Assembly: GCA_964519015.1 (NCBI GenBank)
Contig: CAZFHZ010000006.1
Coordinates: 1-64,000 of the forward strand
Direction: 5' to 3'
Length of the DNA: 64,000 nucleotides
From: CAZFHZ01 sp964519015
GTDB lineage: Bacteria; Blakebacterota; Blakebacteria; Blakebacterales; CAYUVJ01
Shown here: piece after piece, positions 7,657 through 15,382 of the stretch
Numbering within the stretch: the first letter of the stretch is position 1
Layout: every line of letters starts with the position of its first letter
The notes under the pieces: generated by a model
Databases searched by the model: none
What the model was told of the DNA's origin: nothing
Seen by the model: only the letters and a program-made list of their open reading frames with translations
Program-made: the position numbers and the translations under genes

Positions 7657-9245
7657 GCGCGCCGGCTCTCTTCGATCGCGACTGGGTCGTGGTCGGATCC
7701 GGTTTCGGGGGCTCGGTCTCCGCCCTGCGGCTGGCCGAGAAGGGCTACCGCGTCACGGTCCTGGAACAGGGGAGGCATCTGGAAGCCGCCGACTTCCCCC
7801 GCACCAACTGGGACCTGCGCCGCTGGCTCTGGATCCCGGCCCTGCGCTGCTTCGGGCTCTTCCGCATCACCTTCTTCCGCCATCTGACCGCTCTCACCGG
7901 GGTGGGGGTCGGAGGGGGTTCGCTCATGTACGCGAACACCCTGCCGGTCCCCAAGGCCGAGTTCTTCCGCGCCCCCGGCTGGGGAGAACTGGCCGACTGG
8001 GAGAAGGAACTCGCCCCGCACTACCAGACGGCCCGCCGGATGCTCGGCACGGCGGTCAACCCGCAACTGGAGACCGGTGACCTGGCGCTGGCCCGGATCG
8101 CCGCCGACCTGGGAATCGCCGAGCAGTTCGAGCCCACCACGGTGGCGGTCTTCTTCGGCGAGCCCGACGTGGAGGTCCCCGATCCTTACTTCGGAGGGGA
8201 GGGCCCTTCACGGACCGGTTGCAACTTCTGCGGCGGCTGCATGATCGGCTGCCGCTACGGGGCAAAGAACACCCTCGACCGCAACTACCTCTGGCTGGCC
8301 GAGCGGCGGGGGGCCGAGGTGAGGGCCTCCACCCGGGTGGTGGACATCACCCCGCTGGACGGCCCCACCGGCGACGGTTCGGCCGGTTATCGGGTGCACT
8401 GGCGGTCGACCGGTTCCTGGTGGCCCCACCGGGGTGAGCTGACCTGCCGGGGAGTGGTCCTGGCGGGGGGAGTGCTGGGAACCGTCCCCCTCCTGCTGCG
8501 GCTCCGGCGGCGCTCCCTCCCCCGCCTCTCGGAGCGGGTGGGACACCGGGTGCGGACCAATTCGGAGAGTCTGCTCGGGGTCACCGCGATGCGCCCCGAT
8601 ACGGTTTTCTCCGACGGGATCGCCATCGGCTCGATCCTGCACACCGACCCCCACAGCCACCTGGAACCGGTCCGCTACCCCGCCGGCTCCGGCTTCTGGC
8701 GCATCCTGGCCTCCCCGCTGACCCACGGCGGCAACGCCGTCACGCGTCTGGTTCGCGCCCTGGCCGAACTGCTCCGGCATCCCCGGCGCAACCTCAAGGC
8801 GCTCCTGGTCCGTGATTGGGCGAAACACACCCAGGTCCTGCTCTTCATGCGCACCATCGAGAGCACCCTGCGGCTCCGTCCGGGACCCTTCGGAGTGCGG
8901 ACCGGCGTGGAGGAGGGAGAGCGTCCCACCGCCCTGATCCCCGAGGCGCGGGAGTTGGCCGGGCGGTTCGCCCGGATCGTGGATGGTCAGCCGATGGCCC
9001 TGATCACCGAGACCCTGCTGGGGATACCGACCACCGCCCATCTCCTGGGGGGGTGCGTGATGGGGCGCGATCCGGATGAAGGGGTGATCGATTCCGACCA
9101 CCGGGTGTTCGGCTACCGCGACCTGCTCGTCTGCGACGGTTCGACCATCTCGGCCAATCCCGGGGTGAACCCCTCGCTCACCATCACCGCCCTGGCGGAG
9201 CGGGCGATGGCCCGGATTCCACCGGCGCCCCCGGACTGGAGTTGA
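7653..9245 (+). CDS. GMC-type FAD-dependent oxidoreductase with CX2CX2CX3C motif
   Basis: A 530-residue flavoprotein. The N-terminal dinucleotide fold is VVGSGFGGSVSALRLAEKG with the ribose-binding VLEQG. A GVGVGGGSLMYAN segment matches the GMC/cholesterol oxidase group. The C-terminus has the GMC pattern NPGVNPSLTITALAERA. Near residue 190 the sequence CNFCGGCMIGC forms CX2CX2CX3C, followed by RYGAKNT, the kind of cluster-like insert seen in a subgroup of long-chain alcohol and sterol oxidases. The GTG start at 7653 overlaps the aldehyde dehydrogenase stop. The C-terminal 62 bases overlap the convergent phosphatase gene. Substrate unknown. Confidence 0.9.
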   Translation: MSAPALFDRDWVVVGSGFGGSVSALRLAEKGYRVTVLEQGRHLEAADFPRTNWDLRRWLWIPALRCFGLFRITFFRHLTALTGVGVGGGSLMYANTLPVPKAEFFRAPGWGELADWEKELAPHYQTARRMLGTAVNPQLETGDLALARIAADLGIAEQFEPTTVAVFFGEPDVEVPDPYFGGEGPSRTGCNFCGGCMIGCRYGAKNTLDRNYLWLAERRGAEVRASTRVVDITPLDGPTGDGSAGYRVHWRSTGSWWPHRGELTCRGVVLAGGVLGTVPLLLRLRRRSLPRLSERVGHRVRTNSESLLGVTAMRPDTVFSDGIAIGSILHTDPHSHLEPVRYPAGSGFWRILASPLTHGGNAVTRLVRALAELLRHPRRNLKALLVRDWAKHTQVLLFMRTIESTLRLRPGPFGVRTGVEEGERPTALIPEARELAGRFARIVDGQPMALITETLLGIPTTAHLLGGCVMGRDPDEGVIDSDHRVFGYRDLLVCDGSTISANPGVNPSLTITALAERAMARIPPAPPDWS

Positions 9246-10530
9246 GCAGCACGACCGTACGGTCGTCCTGGTAGGCCGCACTCCCGGCGCTCCACCGCTC
9301 CACCTCCTGGAGGAGTCGCTGCACCTGCTCGGCCGGGCTCTTATCCCCCAGGGTGTGCATCAGGCCGAGGAGGCGTTGTTCGCCGAAGAGCTCTTCAGCG
9401 GGATCCGCCGCCTCGACCACCCCGTCGCTGAAGATCAGGATGCGGTCCCCCGGCTGCAGGGTCTCCTCGCCGGCCTCGAAGACGGCTTCGGTCAGGAACC
9501 CGAGCGGGATCCCGGTGGCGGGCAGTTCCCGGACCGACCCGTCCCGGCCCAGGATATAAGGAGGGTTGTGGCCGGCGTTGACGTACCGGAAGCGGCAGCC
9601 GGCCTCCTCCAGGATTCCCAGGAAGAGGGTGGCGAAGTGCTCCGGTCCGGTGGCGGCGCATAGGTGTTCGTTGACCAGCGCGATGGCCGGGACCGGCTCG
9701 GTATGCACCCGCAGGCTCATACGGAGCAGGGCCTGGAGGTTGCTCATCAGCAGCGCGGCCGGCATGCCCGATCCGGACACATCGCCCAGGGCGACGATGG
9801 TGCGTCCGTCGGGCAGCGGCAGGACATCGTAGTAATCCCCCCCAATCTGCCGGGCGGGGTTGCAGGCGGCCGCCAGGGCGAAGCCGGGGATCTCCGGCAG
9901 CCGGGCGGGTAGGAAGCGCCGCCAGACCGATTCGGCCAGCTCCCGCTCCCGGTCGAGGGCCCGGTGCTGCAGGGCATCCTCCAGCAGCCGGGCGTTCTCC
10001 AGGAGCGAACCCGCCTCCGCCGCCAGCAGCTGGGCGAGGTCGAGATGGTACTTCAGGAAGACCCCCCCCTCCCGTCGGTCGACCAGGGTGAGAACCCCGG
10101 CCAGCTCCCCCTGGTGGAGGATGGGGACGGCCAGCAGGCAGCGGGCCGCCTCCTCGGCTTTCTTGGGGAGCGGGAAGCGGGAGTCGGAGCCCAGTTCATC
10201 CACCACCAGCGGCTCCCGGGAACCGGAGACGAGCAGGAAGGCGGTGTTCTCGATCACCCGGGGGACGGTGCCCGCATGCAGTCCCGGGGTCCGGATCATG
10301 GTCCGGGCCACATCTTCTCCCCCCAGACCGCGCAGCTTGATCGTCCCCCAGCGGGCGCCGACGGCGTCCACGATCTCCCGCACCAGCAGTTCGAGCAGCT
10401 GAGGGACTTCGTAGGGACCGCGGGTGGCCTGGAGCACCCGGTTGAGGATCCGCAGGTGGTCGGCCGAGATCATGACGGTGTCCGAGAGCGAGGGTACAGG
10501 GCGGGGGCGCTCCCGGCGGAAGAGCGGCAT
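9184..10530 (-). CDS. GAF-SpoIIE (PP2C) serine phosphatase
   Basis: A 448-residue regulatory phosphatase. Residues about 25-185 form a GAF domain (cyclic nucleotide or small-ligand sensor fold), followed by a short coiled linker ALQHRALDRERELAESVWRR. The SpoIIE-type PP2C domain follows, with metal-binding signatures GGDYYDV, LGDVSGSGMPAALLMS, NAGHNPPY, FSDGVVEA and a final QDDRTVVLL. Such RsbU-like enzymes dephosphorylate STAS-domain antagonists in partner-switching pathways. A STAS protein is encoded divergently at 10772, which makes it the obvious substrate candidate. No RsbW-type kinase is in the window. Overlaps the GMC gene's 3' end on the opposite strand. Confidence 0.92.
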   Translation of the reverse strand: MPLFRRERPRPVPSLSDTVMISADHLRILNRVLQATRGPYEVPQLLELLVREIVDAVGARWGTIKLRGLGGEDVARTMIRTPGLHAGTVPRVIENTAFLLVSGSREPLVVDELGSDSRFPLPKKAEEAARCLLAVPILHQGELAGVLTLVDRREGGVFLKYHLDLAQLLAAEAGSLLENARLLEDALQHRALDRERELAESVWRRFLPARLPEIPGFALAAACNPARQIGGDYYDVLPLPDGRTIVALGDVSGSGMPAALLMSNLQALLRMSLRVHTEPVPAIALVNEHLCAATGPEHFATLFLGILEEAGCRFRYVNAGHNPPYILGRDGSVRELPATGIPLGFLTEAVFEAGEETLQPGDRILIFSDGVVEAADPAEELFGEQRLLGLMHTLGDKSPAEQVQRLLQEVERWSAGSAAYQDDRTVVLLNSSPGAPVESGPSPAPPGR

Positions 10531-10559
10531 GCGGTCCCTCCTGGCTAAGGCTGCCCGGC

Positions 10560-10588
10560 TTGACCCAGCGGGAGTCGAGACCTACGAT
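10560..10588 (+). promoter_or_regulatory. predicted promoter for the STAS gene
   Basis: TTGACC (10560-10565), a 17-base spacer and TACGAT (10583-10588) form a good sigma-70-like promoter reading toward the STAS gene. Transcription from here gives a leader of about 175 bases that includes the palindrome at 10742-10757. Confidence 0.5.
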
Positions 10589-10741
10589 GCGGAGTGGTCC
10601 CCGGGGCGTCCCGATTCTGGAGCCGGAAGCCACCCGGTGCAACCTCGCCTTTCCTTGTGCCCTCACCGCGCGGTGACCGGTCCGGACCCTCGCCCCCGCT
10701 CGAGATGAACCCGCAGGGTACGTCCGGCCGCGCCCCGTTCG

Positions 10742-10757
10742 AACGGTCGCGACCGTT
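10742..10757. promoter_or_regulatory. perfect 16-bp palindrome before the STAS start
   Basis: AACGGTCGCGACCGTT is a perfect inverted repeat ending 14 bases before the ATG at 10772 and just upstream of the likely Shine-Dalgarno GGAG (10760-10763). It could be a DNA operator or an RNA hairpin limiting ribosome access. Confidence 0.5.
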
Positions 10758-10771
10758 GTGGAGAAGCTGCC

Positions 10772-11137
10772 ATGCGCATGAGCGAAAGAATCGTCGACGG
10801 GATCGCTGTCCTGGCGGTCTCGGGGAAGATGATGGGCGGCCCCGACCAGCAGAAGTGTCACGCCCAAGTCCACGGCCTGGTGGAGGAAGGGGTGCCCTGG
10901 ATCGTGATGGACCTGGGGCAGTTGGTCTGGATCAACTCCTCGGGGATCGGACTGCTGGTGGGGAGCCTGACCTCCTGCCGCAATGCGGGGGGGAACCTGG
11001 TGGTGGCCCGCGCCCAGAAGAAGGTGCGCTCTCTCTTCATGATGACCCAGATCATCAAGATCTTCGACGTCTTCAACACCGTGAAGGAGGGGGTCGCCTT
11101 CCTGGCCAAGCAGCGGGAGGAGGCGAAGCGCGGCTGA
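10772..11137 (+). CDS. STAS-domain anti-sigma-factor antagonist
   Basis: A 121-residue single-domain STAS protein. The regulatory phosphorylation site is in LVWINSSGIGLL (Ser56 or Ser57), matching the D-S-S-G-I/L-G core of SpoIIAA and RsbV proteins. When dephosphorylated, family members bind and sequester an anti-sigma kinase. The SpoIIE-type phosphatase encoded head-to-head at 9184-10530 is the natural activator. The target sigma factor and the kinase are not in the window. The C-terminus ends in a basic tail KQREEAKRG. Confidence 0.9.
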   Translation: MRMSERIVDGIAVLAVSGKMMGGPDQQKCHAQVHGLVEEGVPWIVMDLGQLVWINSSGIGLLVGSLTSCRNAGGNLVVARAQKKVRSLFMMTQIIKIFDVFNTVKEGVAFLAKQREEAKRG

Positions 11138-11165
11138 TCCGACGCCGGCCTGCCCGGCCCGGTGA

Positions 11166-11194
11166 TTGCCCGGCCGGGGCGGACGGGCTAGAGT
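11166..11194 (+). promoter_or_regulatory. promoter giving a leaderless CBM9-protein transcript
   Basis: TTGCCC (11166-11171), a 17-base spacer and TAGAGT (11189-11194). The GTG start at 11201 comes six bases after the -10 element, so the mRNA would begin at or next to the start codon. No Shine-Dalgarno could fit. Confidence 0.5.
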
Positions 11195-11200
11195 GGGGCC

Positions 11201-12040
11201 GTGCGAACGCTCGCCGGCATCCTCCTGGCATCCTCCCTGGCTGCACCGGTCGCCGGCCGTCAGGTTCCCGTGCCCGTCGATGGGCCGCCCGTACGCACCT
11301 ACGACTGCCAGCGAACCCTCCTGCCGGTGACCATCGACGGCCGGCTGGACGAGCCAGCCTGGCTCACCGCTCCCTGGTCGGAGGACTTCATCGACATCCT
11401 CGGGACCGCCGGGCCGGCACCCGCCCTGCGCACCCGCTTCAAGCTGCTCTGGGATGAGACCTGCCTCTACGTGGGGGCCGAGCTGGAGGAGCCCCACCTC
11501 TGGGCCACCCTGACCGAGCGGGACGCCGTCATCTACCACGAGGACGATTTCGAGCTCTTCCTCGACCCGGACGGGGACGGCCGGCTCTACGCCGAACTGG
11601 AGATCAACGCCCTCGGGACGGTCTGGGACCTGCTGCTCGTGCGCCCCTACCGGGAGGGGGGACCCCCCATCTCCGGCTGGGACATCCACGGCCTGCGCTC
11701 GGCGGTGCACCGGGAGGGGACTCTGAACGACCCGGGGGACCGCGACCGGGGCTGGTCGGTCGAGCTCGCTCTCCCCTGGGCCGCCTTGGCCGAACTCGCC
11801 CCCGGGCGCCGTCCCCCCCGGGCCGGCGAGGTCTGGCGGATGAACTTCTCCCGGGTCGAGTGGCCGCTCAAGGTGCGTGACGGGGGCTACATCAAACAGT
11901 CCGATCCGGCGACCGGCCGGCCGCGGCGGGAGTCGAACTGGGTCTGGTCGCCCCAGCGGAAGGTGGATATGCACGAACCGGAGTACTGGGGGCGGGTGAC
12001 CTTCCGAGAACCCCCCGATGGACCGGCCGGGAGACCGTGA
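11201..12040 (+). CDS. exported carbohydrate-binding family 9-like protein
   Basis: A 279-residue protein with a signal peptide (residues about 1-20). The mature part matches the CBM9-like/DOMON-related fold: DGRLDEPAWLTAPWSEDF (about residues 46-63), FKLLWDETCLYVGAELEEP, DDFELFLDPDGDGRLYAELEINALG, and a late WSVELALPWAAL with WRMNFSRVEW. These are the standard landmarks of the family that binds glycan chain ends. No catalytic domain is attached. The next gene, a Tat-exported glycosidase-like protein, starts two bases after this stop, so the two probably act together on an extracellular or periplasmic glycan. Confidence 0.85.
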   Translation: MRTLAGILLASSLAAPVAGRQVPVPVDGPPVRTYDCQRTLLPVTIDGRLDEPAWLTAPWSEDFIDILGTAGPAPALRTRFKLLWDETCLYVGAELEEPHLWATLTERDAVIYHEDDFELFLDPDGDGRLYAELEINALGTVWDLLLVRPYREGGPPISGWDIHGLRSAVHREGTLNDPGDRDRGWSVELALPWAALAELAPGRRPPRAGEVWRMNFSRVEWPLKVRDGGYIKQSDPATGRPRRESNWVWSPQRKVDMHEPEYWGRVTFREPPDGPAGRP

Positions 12041-12041
12041 T

Positions 12042-13145
12042 ATGACCCCTCCGCATGGCGGCACCCTCGACCGTCGCTCCTTCCTCGCCCGCTCGGGCGC
12101 GGCTGCGGCCGGCGCCCTGACCACACCTCTCTTCATGACACTCCCCGGCGGGGCCGACGAACTGCCCCGCCACTGGGCCTGGGTCCACGGCGGGCGGCGG
12201 CGGAGCGGGGAAGAGTGGCGGGAGCGGTTCGCCCTGGCCCGTCGCTCCGGCCTCGGCGGGGTGCTCGTATCGGGAGGGGAGACCTCCCTGCTGTCCGGAG
12301 CCGCCCGGGCCGAGGGGCTGGCCTTCCACCGCTGGCTCTGGACGTTGAACCGGAGCAGGGACGCCGAGGTGAAGGAGCGCCATCCGGAGTGGTTCAGCGT
12401 CAGCCGGCTGGGCGAGTCGTGCCTGGAGCAGCCCCCCTACGTCGGCTACTACCAGTGGCTCTGCCCGAGCCGGCCCGAGGTGCGGGCCTACCTGGCCGAT
12501 TGGGCCGCCGGGATCGCCGCCGATCCCGAGGTCGAGGGGATCCACCTCGACTACATCCGGCACCCCGACGTCATCCTCCCGGTCGGGCTCTGGTCGAAGT
12601 ACGAGCTGGTCCAGGACCGGGAACTCCCCGAGTACGACTTCTGCTACTGCGAGGTCTGCCGAGCGCTTTTCCGCGCCCGCACCGGGACCGATCCGCTCGA
12701 GCTGCCCGACCCGACCGCCGACGAGCGCTGGCGGCGCTTCCGCTGGGAGGGAGTGACCGGGGTGGTCGAGGCGATCGCGGGTGCGGTCCGCCCGACCGGC
12801 AAGCCCCTCAGCGCGGCGGTCTTCCCCACCCCCACCATCGCCCGGCGCCTGGTCCGTCAGGCCTGGGAGAGTTGGCCCCTCCAGGCCGTCTTCCCCATGC
12901 TCTACCACCGCTTCTACGAGGAGGAGCTGCCCTGGATCGGGGATGGGGTGCGGGAGGGGGTAGCCGCCCTGGCCGGGCGGTTCCCTCTCCAGGCCGGGCT
13001 CTACGTCCCCGACCTCACACCCGATGAGTTGGCCCGGGCCGTCACCATAGCCCTGGAGGCGGGGGCCCGGGGCATCGCCCTCTTCGAGCTGGATGCCCTG
13101 CAGCCGGCCCACTGGGAGCGGCTGGCCCCCCTGCTGAAGACCTGA
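12042..13145 (+). CDS. Tat-exported glycosyl hydrolase-like family 10 protein
   Basis: A 367-residue protein. The N-terminus carries a twin-arginine signal (DRRSFLARSGAAAAGAL), so it is folded before export. The catalytic-type (beta/alpha)8 barrel shows the GHL10 landmarks EWFSVSRLGESC, YYQWLCPSRPEVRAYL, and IHLDYIRHPD (about residues 168-177), then FCYCEVC. The conserved Asp in HLDYIRHPD is the likely acid group. An in-frame ATG at 12018 exists, but the ATG at 12042 follows the CBM9 stop directly and leaves the Tat motif near the N-terminus. Family members are poorly characterised; activity on polysaccharides is inferred. Confidence 0.83.
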   Translation: MTPPHGGTLDRRSFLARSGAAAAGALTTPLFMTLPGGADELPRHWAWVHGGRRRSGEEWRERFALARRSGLGGVLVSGGETSLLSGAARAEGLAFHRWLWTLNRSRDAEVKERHPEWFSVSRLGESCLEQPPYVGYYQWLCPSRPEVRAYLADWAAGIAADPEVEGIHLDYIRHPDVILPVGLWSKYELVQDRELPEYDFCYCEVCRALFRARTGTDPLELPDPTADERWRRFRWEGVTGVVEAIAGAVRPTGKPLSAAVFPTPTIARRLVRQAWESWPLQAVFPMLYHRFYEEELPWIGDGVREGVAALAGRFPLQAGLYVPDLTPDELARAVTIALEAGARGIALFELDALQPAHWERLAPLLKT

Positions 13146-13152
13146 TTCCCAG

Positions 13153-14301
13153 TCAGAAGATCGCGCGGTTGGGCTGGAGCTCCTTGAGGAAGGCCTCCAC
13201 CGGCAGGCAGGTCACCTCCCCGATCTTGAGCCGCTCCTGCCCACGGTAGAGGAGCAGGGGGCTGCATTCCGGGTACTCCGCATGGAAGGAGCGGAGTTCG
13301 CGCAGGTCCTCCGGCCGTACCCGACGCGTATTCTTCACCTCGATGGCCCAGAACCCTCTCGGTCCGTAGACGACGAAGTCCACTTCCGACCCGGCCCGCG
13401 TCCTCGAGAAGAACAGTTCGAAGGGCTCGCTGGAATAGGCGATCCAGGCCCTGAGGTGCTGGGCCACGAGACCTTCCAGCGCGCCTCCTTCCGCCTCCTC
13501 CGGCCGGTCCAGAGGCCCCTTCGGTCTCAACGAACGGAATACGCCGGCATCGAAGAGGTAGAACTTCGGATGGGACGTCGTGGCCCGTTCGGCACGGCGG
13601 GAGAAGACCGGCAGCCGGAATCCGAGCAGGAGATCCTCCAGCACCTCCAGGAACCCAACCACGGTCTTTCGCCTGACCTGGCACTCGCGGGCCACGTTGC
13701 TGACGTTGAGAATGCCGGCCTGCGAGAAGCTCACCGCCTCGAGGAACCGGGCGAAGTTCCCGACGTTGCGGACCCACCCCTCGACCCGGACTTCTTCTTC
13801 CAGGTAGAGGCTCGCATAGGCCCGGAGCGTGTCGGCTGGGTCGGGAGAGGCCACCACGAGGGGTACCATCCCCCGCTCCAGAGCCGCGCTCAGAACGAAG
13901 TCCGGCACCTCGGCGGCCATGAAGGGGTGGCAGGTCCGGACCACGGCTCGACCGGCCAGCAGATCCACCCCACCCCGGCGCAGCTTGCGAGCGCTGGACC
14001 CGGTCAGGATGAACCTTCTGGTGGGCGAACGCTCAAGCAGGTCGTGCACGACATTCAGCAGCTCGGGCGCCCGCTGGACTTCGTCCAGAACGACGGGGGC
14101 TTCCAGCGGGGCGCCGCTCAGGAGTTCCACAAGCCGCTCCGGACGGGCGCTCAGTTCCCGGAACGTGTCCGGTTTGAGAAGATCCACGAACAGCGCCCCG
14201 GGGAACTGTTGCCTCAGCCAGGTCGTCTTGCCCGTTCCTCGGGGACCGAAGAGGAAGAAGCTGGACGTGGGTACCGGGATGAATCGAGGTAGTTTTTCCA
14301 T
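13153..14301 (-). CDS. AAA_14 / DUF4143 family ATPase
   Basis: A 382-residue protein with Walker A FGPRGTGKTTW (about residues 16-26), Walker B PVVLDEVQRAP and sensor LTGSSARKL. The C-terminal DUF4143 half has SEVDFVV and FWAIEVKNTRRV, resembling a PD-(D/E)XK nuclease fold core (E...D...ExK). These solitary ATPases are widespread, spread horizontally and have no firmly known function. Codon use is slightly less GC-rich than in neighbours. The ATG at 14301 sits just after a promoter-like sequence. A longer in-frame reading upstream exists, but it runs through that AT-rich region and lacks family similarity. Confidence 0.88.
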   Translation of the reverse strand: MEKLPRFIPVPTSSFFLFGPRGTGKTTWLRQQFPGALFVDLLKPDTFRELSARPERLVELLSGAPLEAPVVLDEVQRAPELLNVVHDLLERSPTRRFILTGSSARKLRRGGVDLLAGRAVVRTCHPFMAAEVPDFVLSAALERGMVPLVVASPDPADTLRAYASLYLEEEVRVEGWVRNVGNFARFLEAVSFSQAGILNVSNVARECQVRRKTVVGFLEVLEDLLLGFRLPVFSRRAERATTSHPKFYLFDAGVFRSLRPKGPLDRPEEAEGGALEGLVAQHLRAWIAYSSEPFELFFSRTRAGSEVDFVVYGPRGFWAIEVKNTRRVRPEDLRELRSFHAEYPECSPLLLYRGQERLKIGEVTCLPVEAFLKELQPNRAIF

Positions 14302-14311
14302 AATGAGACTC

Positions 14312-14340
14312 AATATGGCCCCGCCAAGTCCATATTGCAA
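14312..14340 (-). promoter_or_regulatory. predicted promoter of the DUF4143 ATPase gene
   Basis: Reading on the minus strand: TTGCAA (14340-14335), 17-base spacer, CATATT (14317-14312), ten bases before the ATG at 14301. The local sequence is noticeably AT-richer than surroundings. Confidence 0.45.
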
Positions 14341-14410
14341 GTAATACCCCGGCTTTGGGAGCAGGACGTCAGGTTCGCCCGCCGGCTCCAGGAAGTCGGC
14401 CCGAGTCCGG

Positions 14411-15307
14411 TCAGGTCCGGGCTGTCTCGGTCGAGGGCCCCGACTCCGCGGCGGCCGCCAGCACGTCACCGTGGGTGACCACTTTCCCCCGTCCCCGTCC
14501 TTTCCCGTACTCGAGCGCCCCCACGGCTCGTTCGATCAGATCGACGGGACGGGCCAGGTCGGGAGCGATCTCGGCGATCCCGATGGTGGCGGTCAGTTCG
14601 ATCCCGTCCCGGATCTGGTCGGGGCGCTCGTCACGGACCAGCCGGCCCTGCTCATCTTTCAGGAAGCGCACGGCGTGGAGGCAGGAACCGAGCCGGGCCC
14701 CGGAGATGCGCCCCCCCTCCTCGGCCGTGCCCGGGAGCACGCAGAGGAACCGCTCGTCGTCGTAGCGGCCCACCAGGTCGATCTGCCGCAGGCCTTCCCG
14801 CAACACCCCGCCCGTCTCCCGCAGGAGCAGGTCGATCGGCTCAGGCCCTTCCGTACCGGCGATCTCCGCCAGACCGTCCACTTCGAGCAGGGCCACGCTG
14901 AGCGGGAAGTTGAACTGCTGCGCCTTGCGGAACTCCTGATCGAGCAGATAGAGGATGGCCCGCCGGTTGAAGGTGCCGGTCAGCTCGTCGGTGTTGACCA
15001 GCTGCTCGAACTCGTCCAGCCGCATGATGTCCCGGATGGTGCCGTAACCGGAGCGCACGACCAGGTACATCAGCAAGGCCGACAGCAGCAGGACCTCGGC
15101 CAGGATGAGGTTCCGGTCGAAGGGCATCTCCAGGAAGAGGAAGGCGATGATGAGCAGGTAGACGATCGAGAAGAAGCCCATCAGGTTGCGCACGCTCGCC
15201 CACGGCCGACGCTCGCCCAACAGGGCGACCAGCCGGTTGGTGCGATGGGTGGTGGCCAGCAGGATGGCCACCCCGATCGCCACGAGCAGGGCGGGGATTA
15301 AGGTCAT
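14411..15307 (-). CDS. membrane GGDEF-fold protein with degenerate active site
   Basis: A 298-residue protein. Two or three hydrophobic helices lie in residues 1-90 (IPALLVAIGVAILLAT; NLMGFFSIVYLLIIAFLFLE; LAEVLLLSALLMYLVV), followed by a GGDEF domain that begins canonically with NTDELTGTFNRRA. The signature loop reads VGRYDDERFLCVLP, so the GGDEF motif is replaced by DDERF, and the first metal site is LEVDGLAEIAG instead of DxDxFKxIND. Synthesis of c-di-GMP is therefore unlikely. It may be a c-di-GMP or nucleotide receptor, or act structurally. The ATG start follows a GGGGG-rich Shine-Dalgarno. Confidence 0.82.
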   Translation of the reverse strand: MTLIPALLVAIGVAILLATTHRTNRLVALLGERRPWASVRNLMGFFSIVYLLIIAFLFLEMPFDRNLILAEVLLLSALLMYLVVRSGYGTIRDIMRLDEFEQLVNTDELTGTFNRRAILYLLDQEFRKAQQFNFPLSVALLEVDGLAEIAGTEGPEPIDLLLRETGGVLREGLRQIDLVGRYDDERFLCVLPGTAEEGGRISGARLGSCLHAVRFLKDEQGRLVRDERPDQIRDGIELTATIGIAEIAPDLARPVDLIERAVGALEYGKGRGRGKVVTHGDVLAAAAESGPSTETART

Positions 15308-15382
15308 CGGTCGCCCCCTGGATCGCTACGGGTTCATACTCTTCCTGAGAGTACGCCCGGGAACCGACCGGACGCCACCCCT

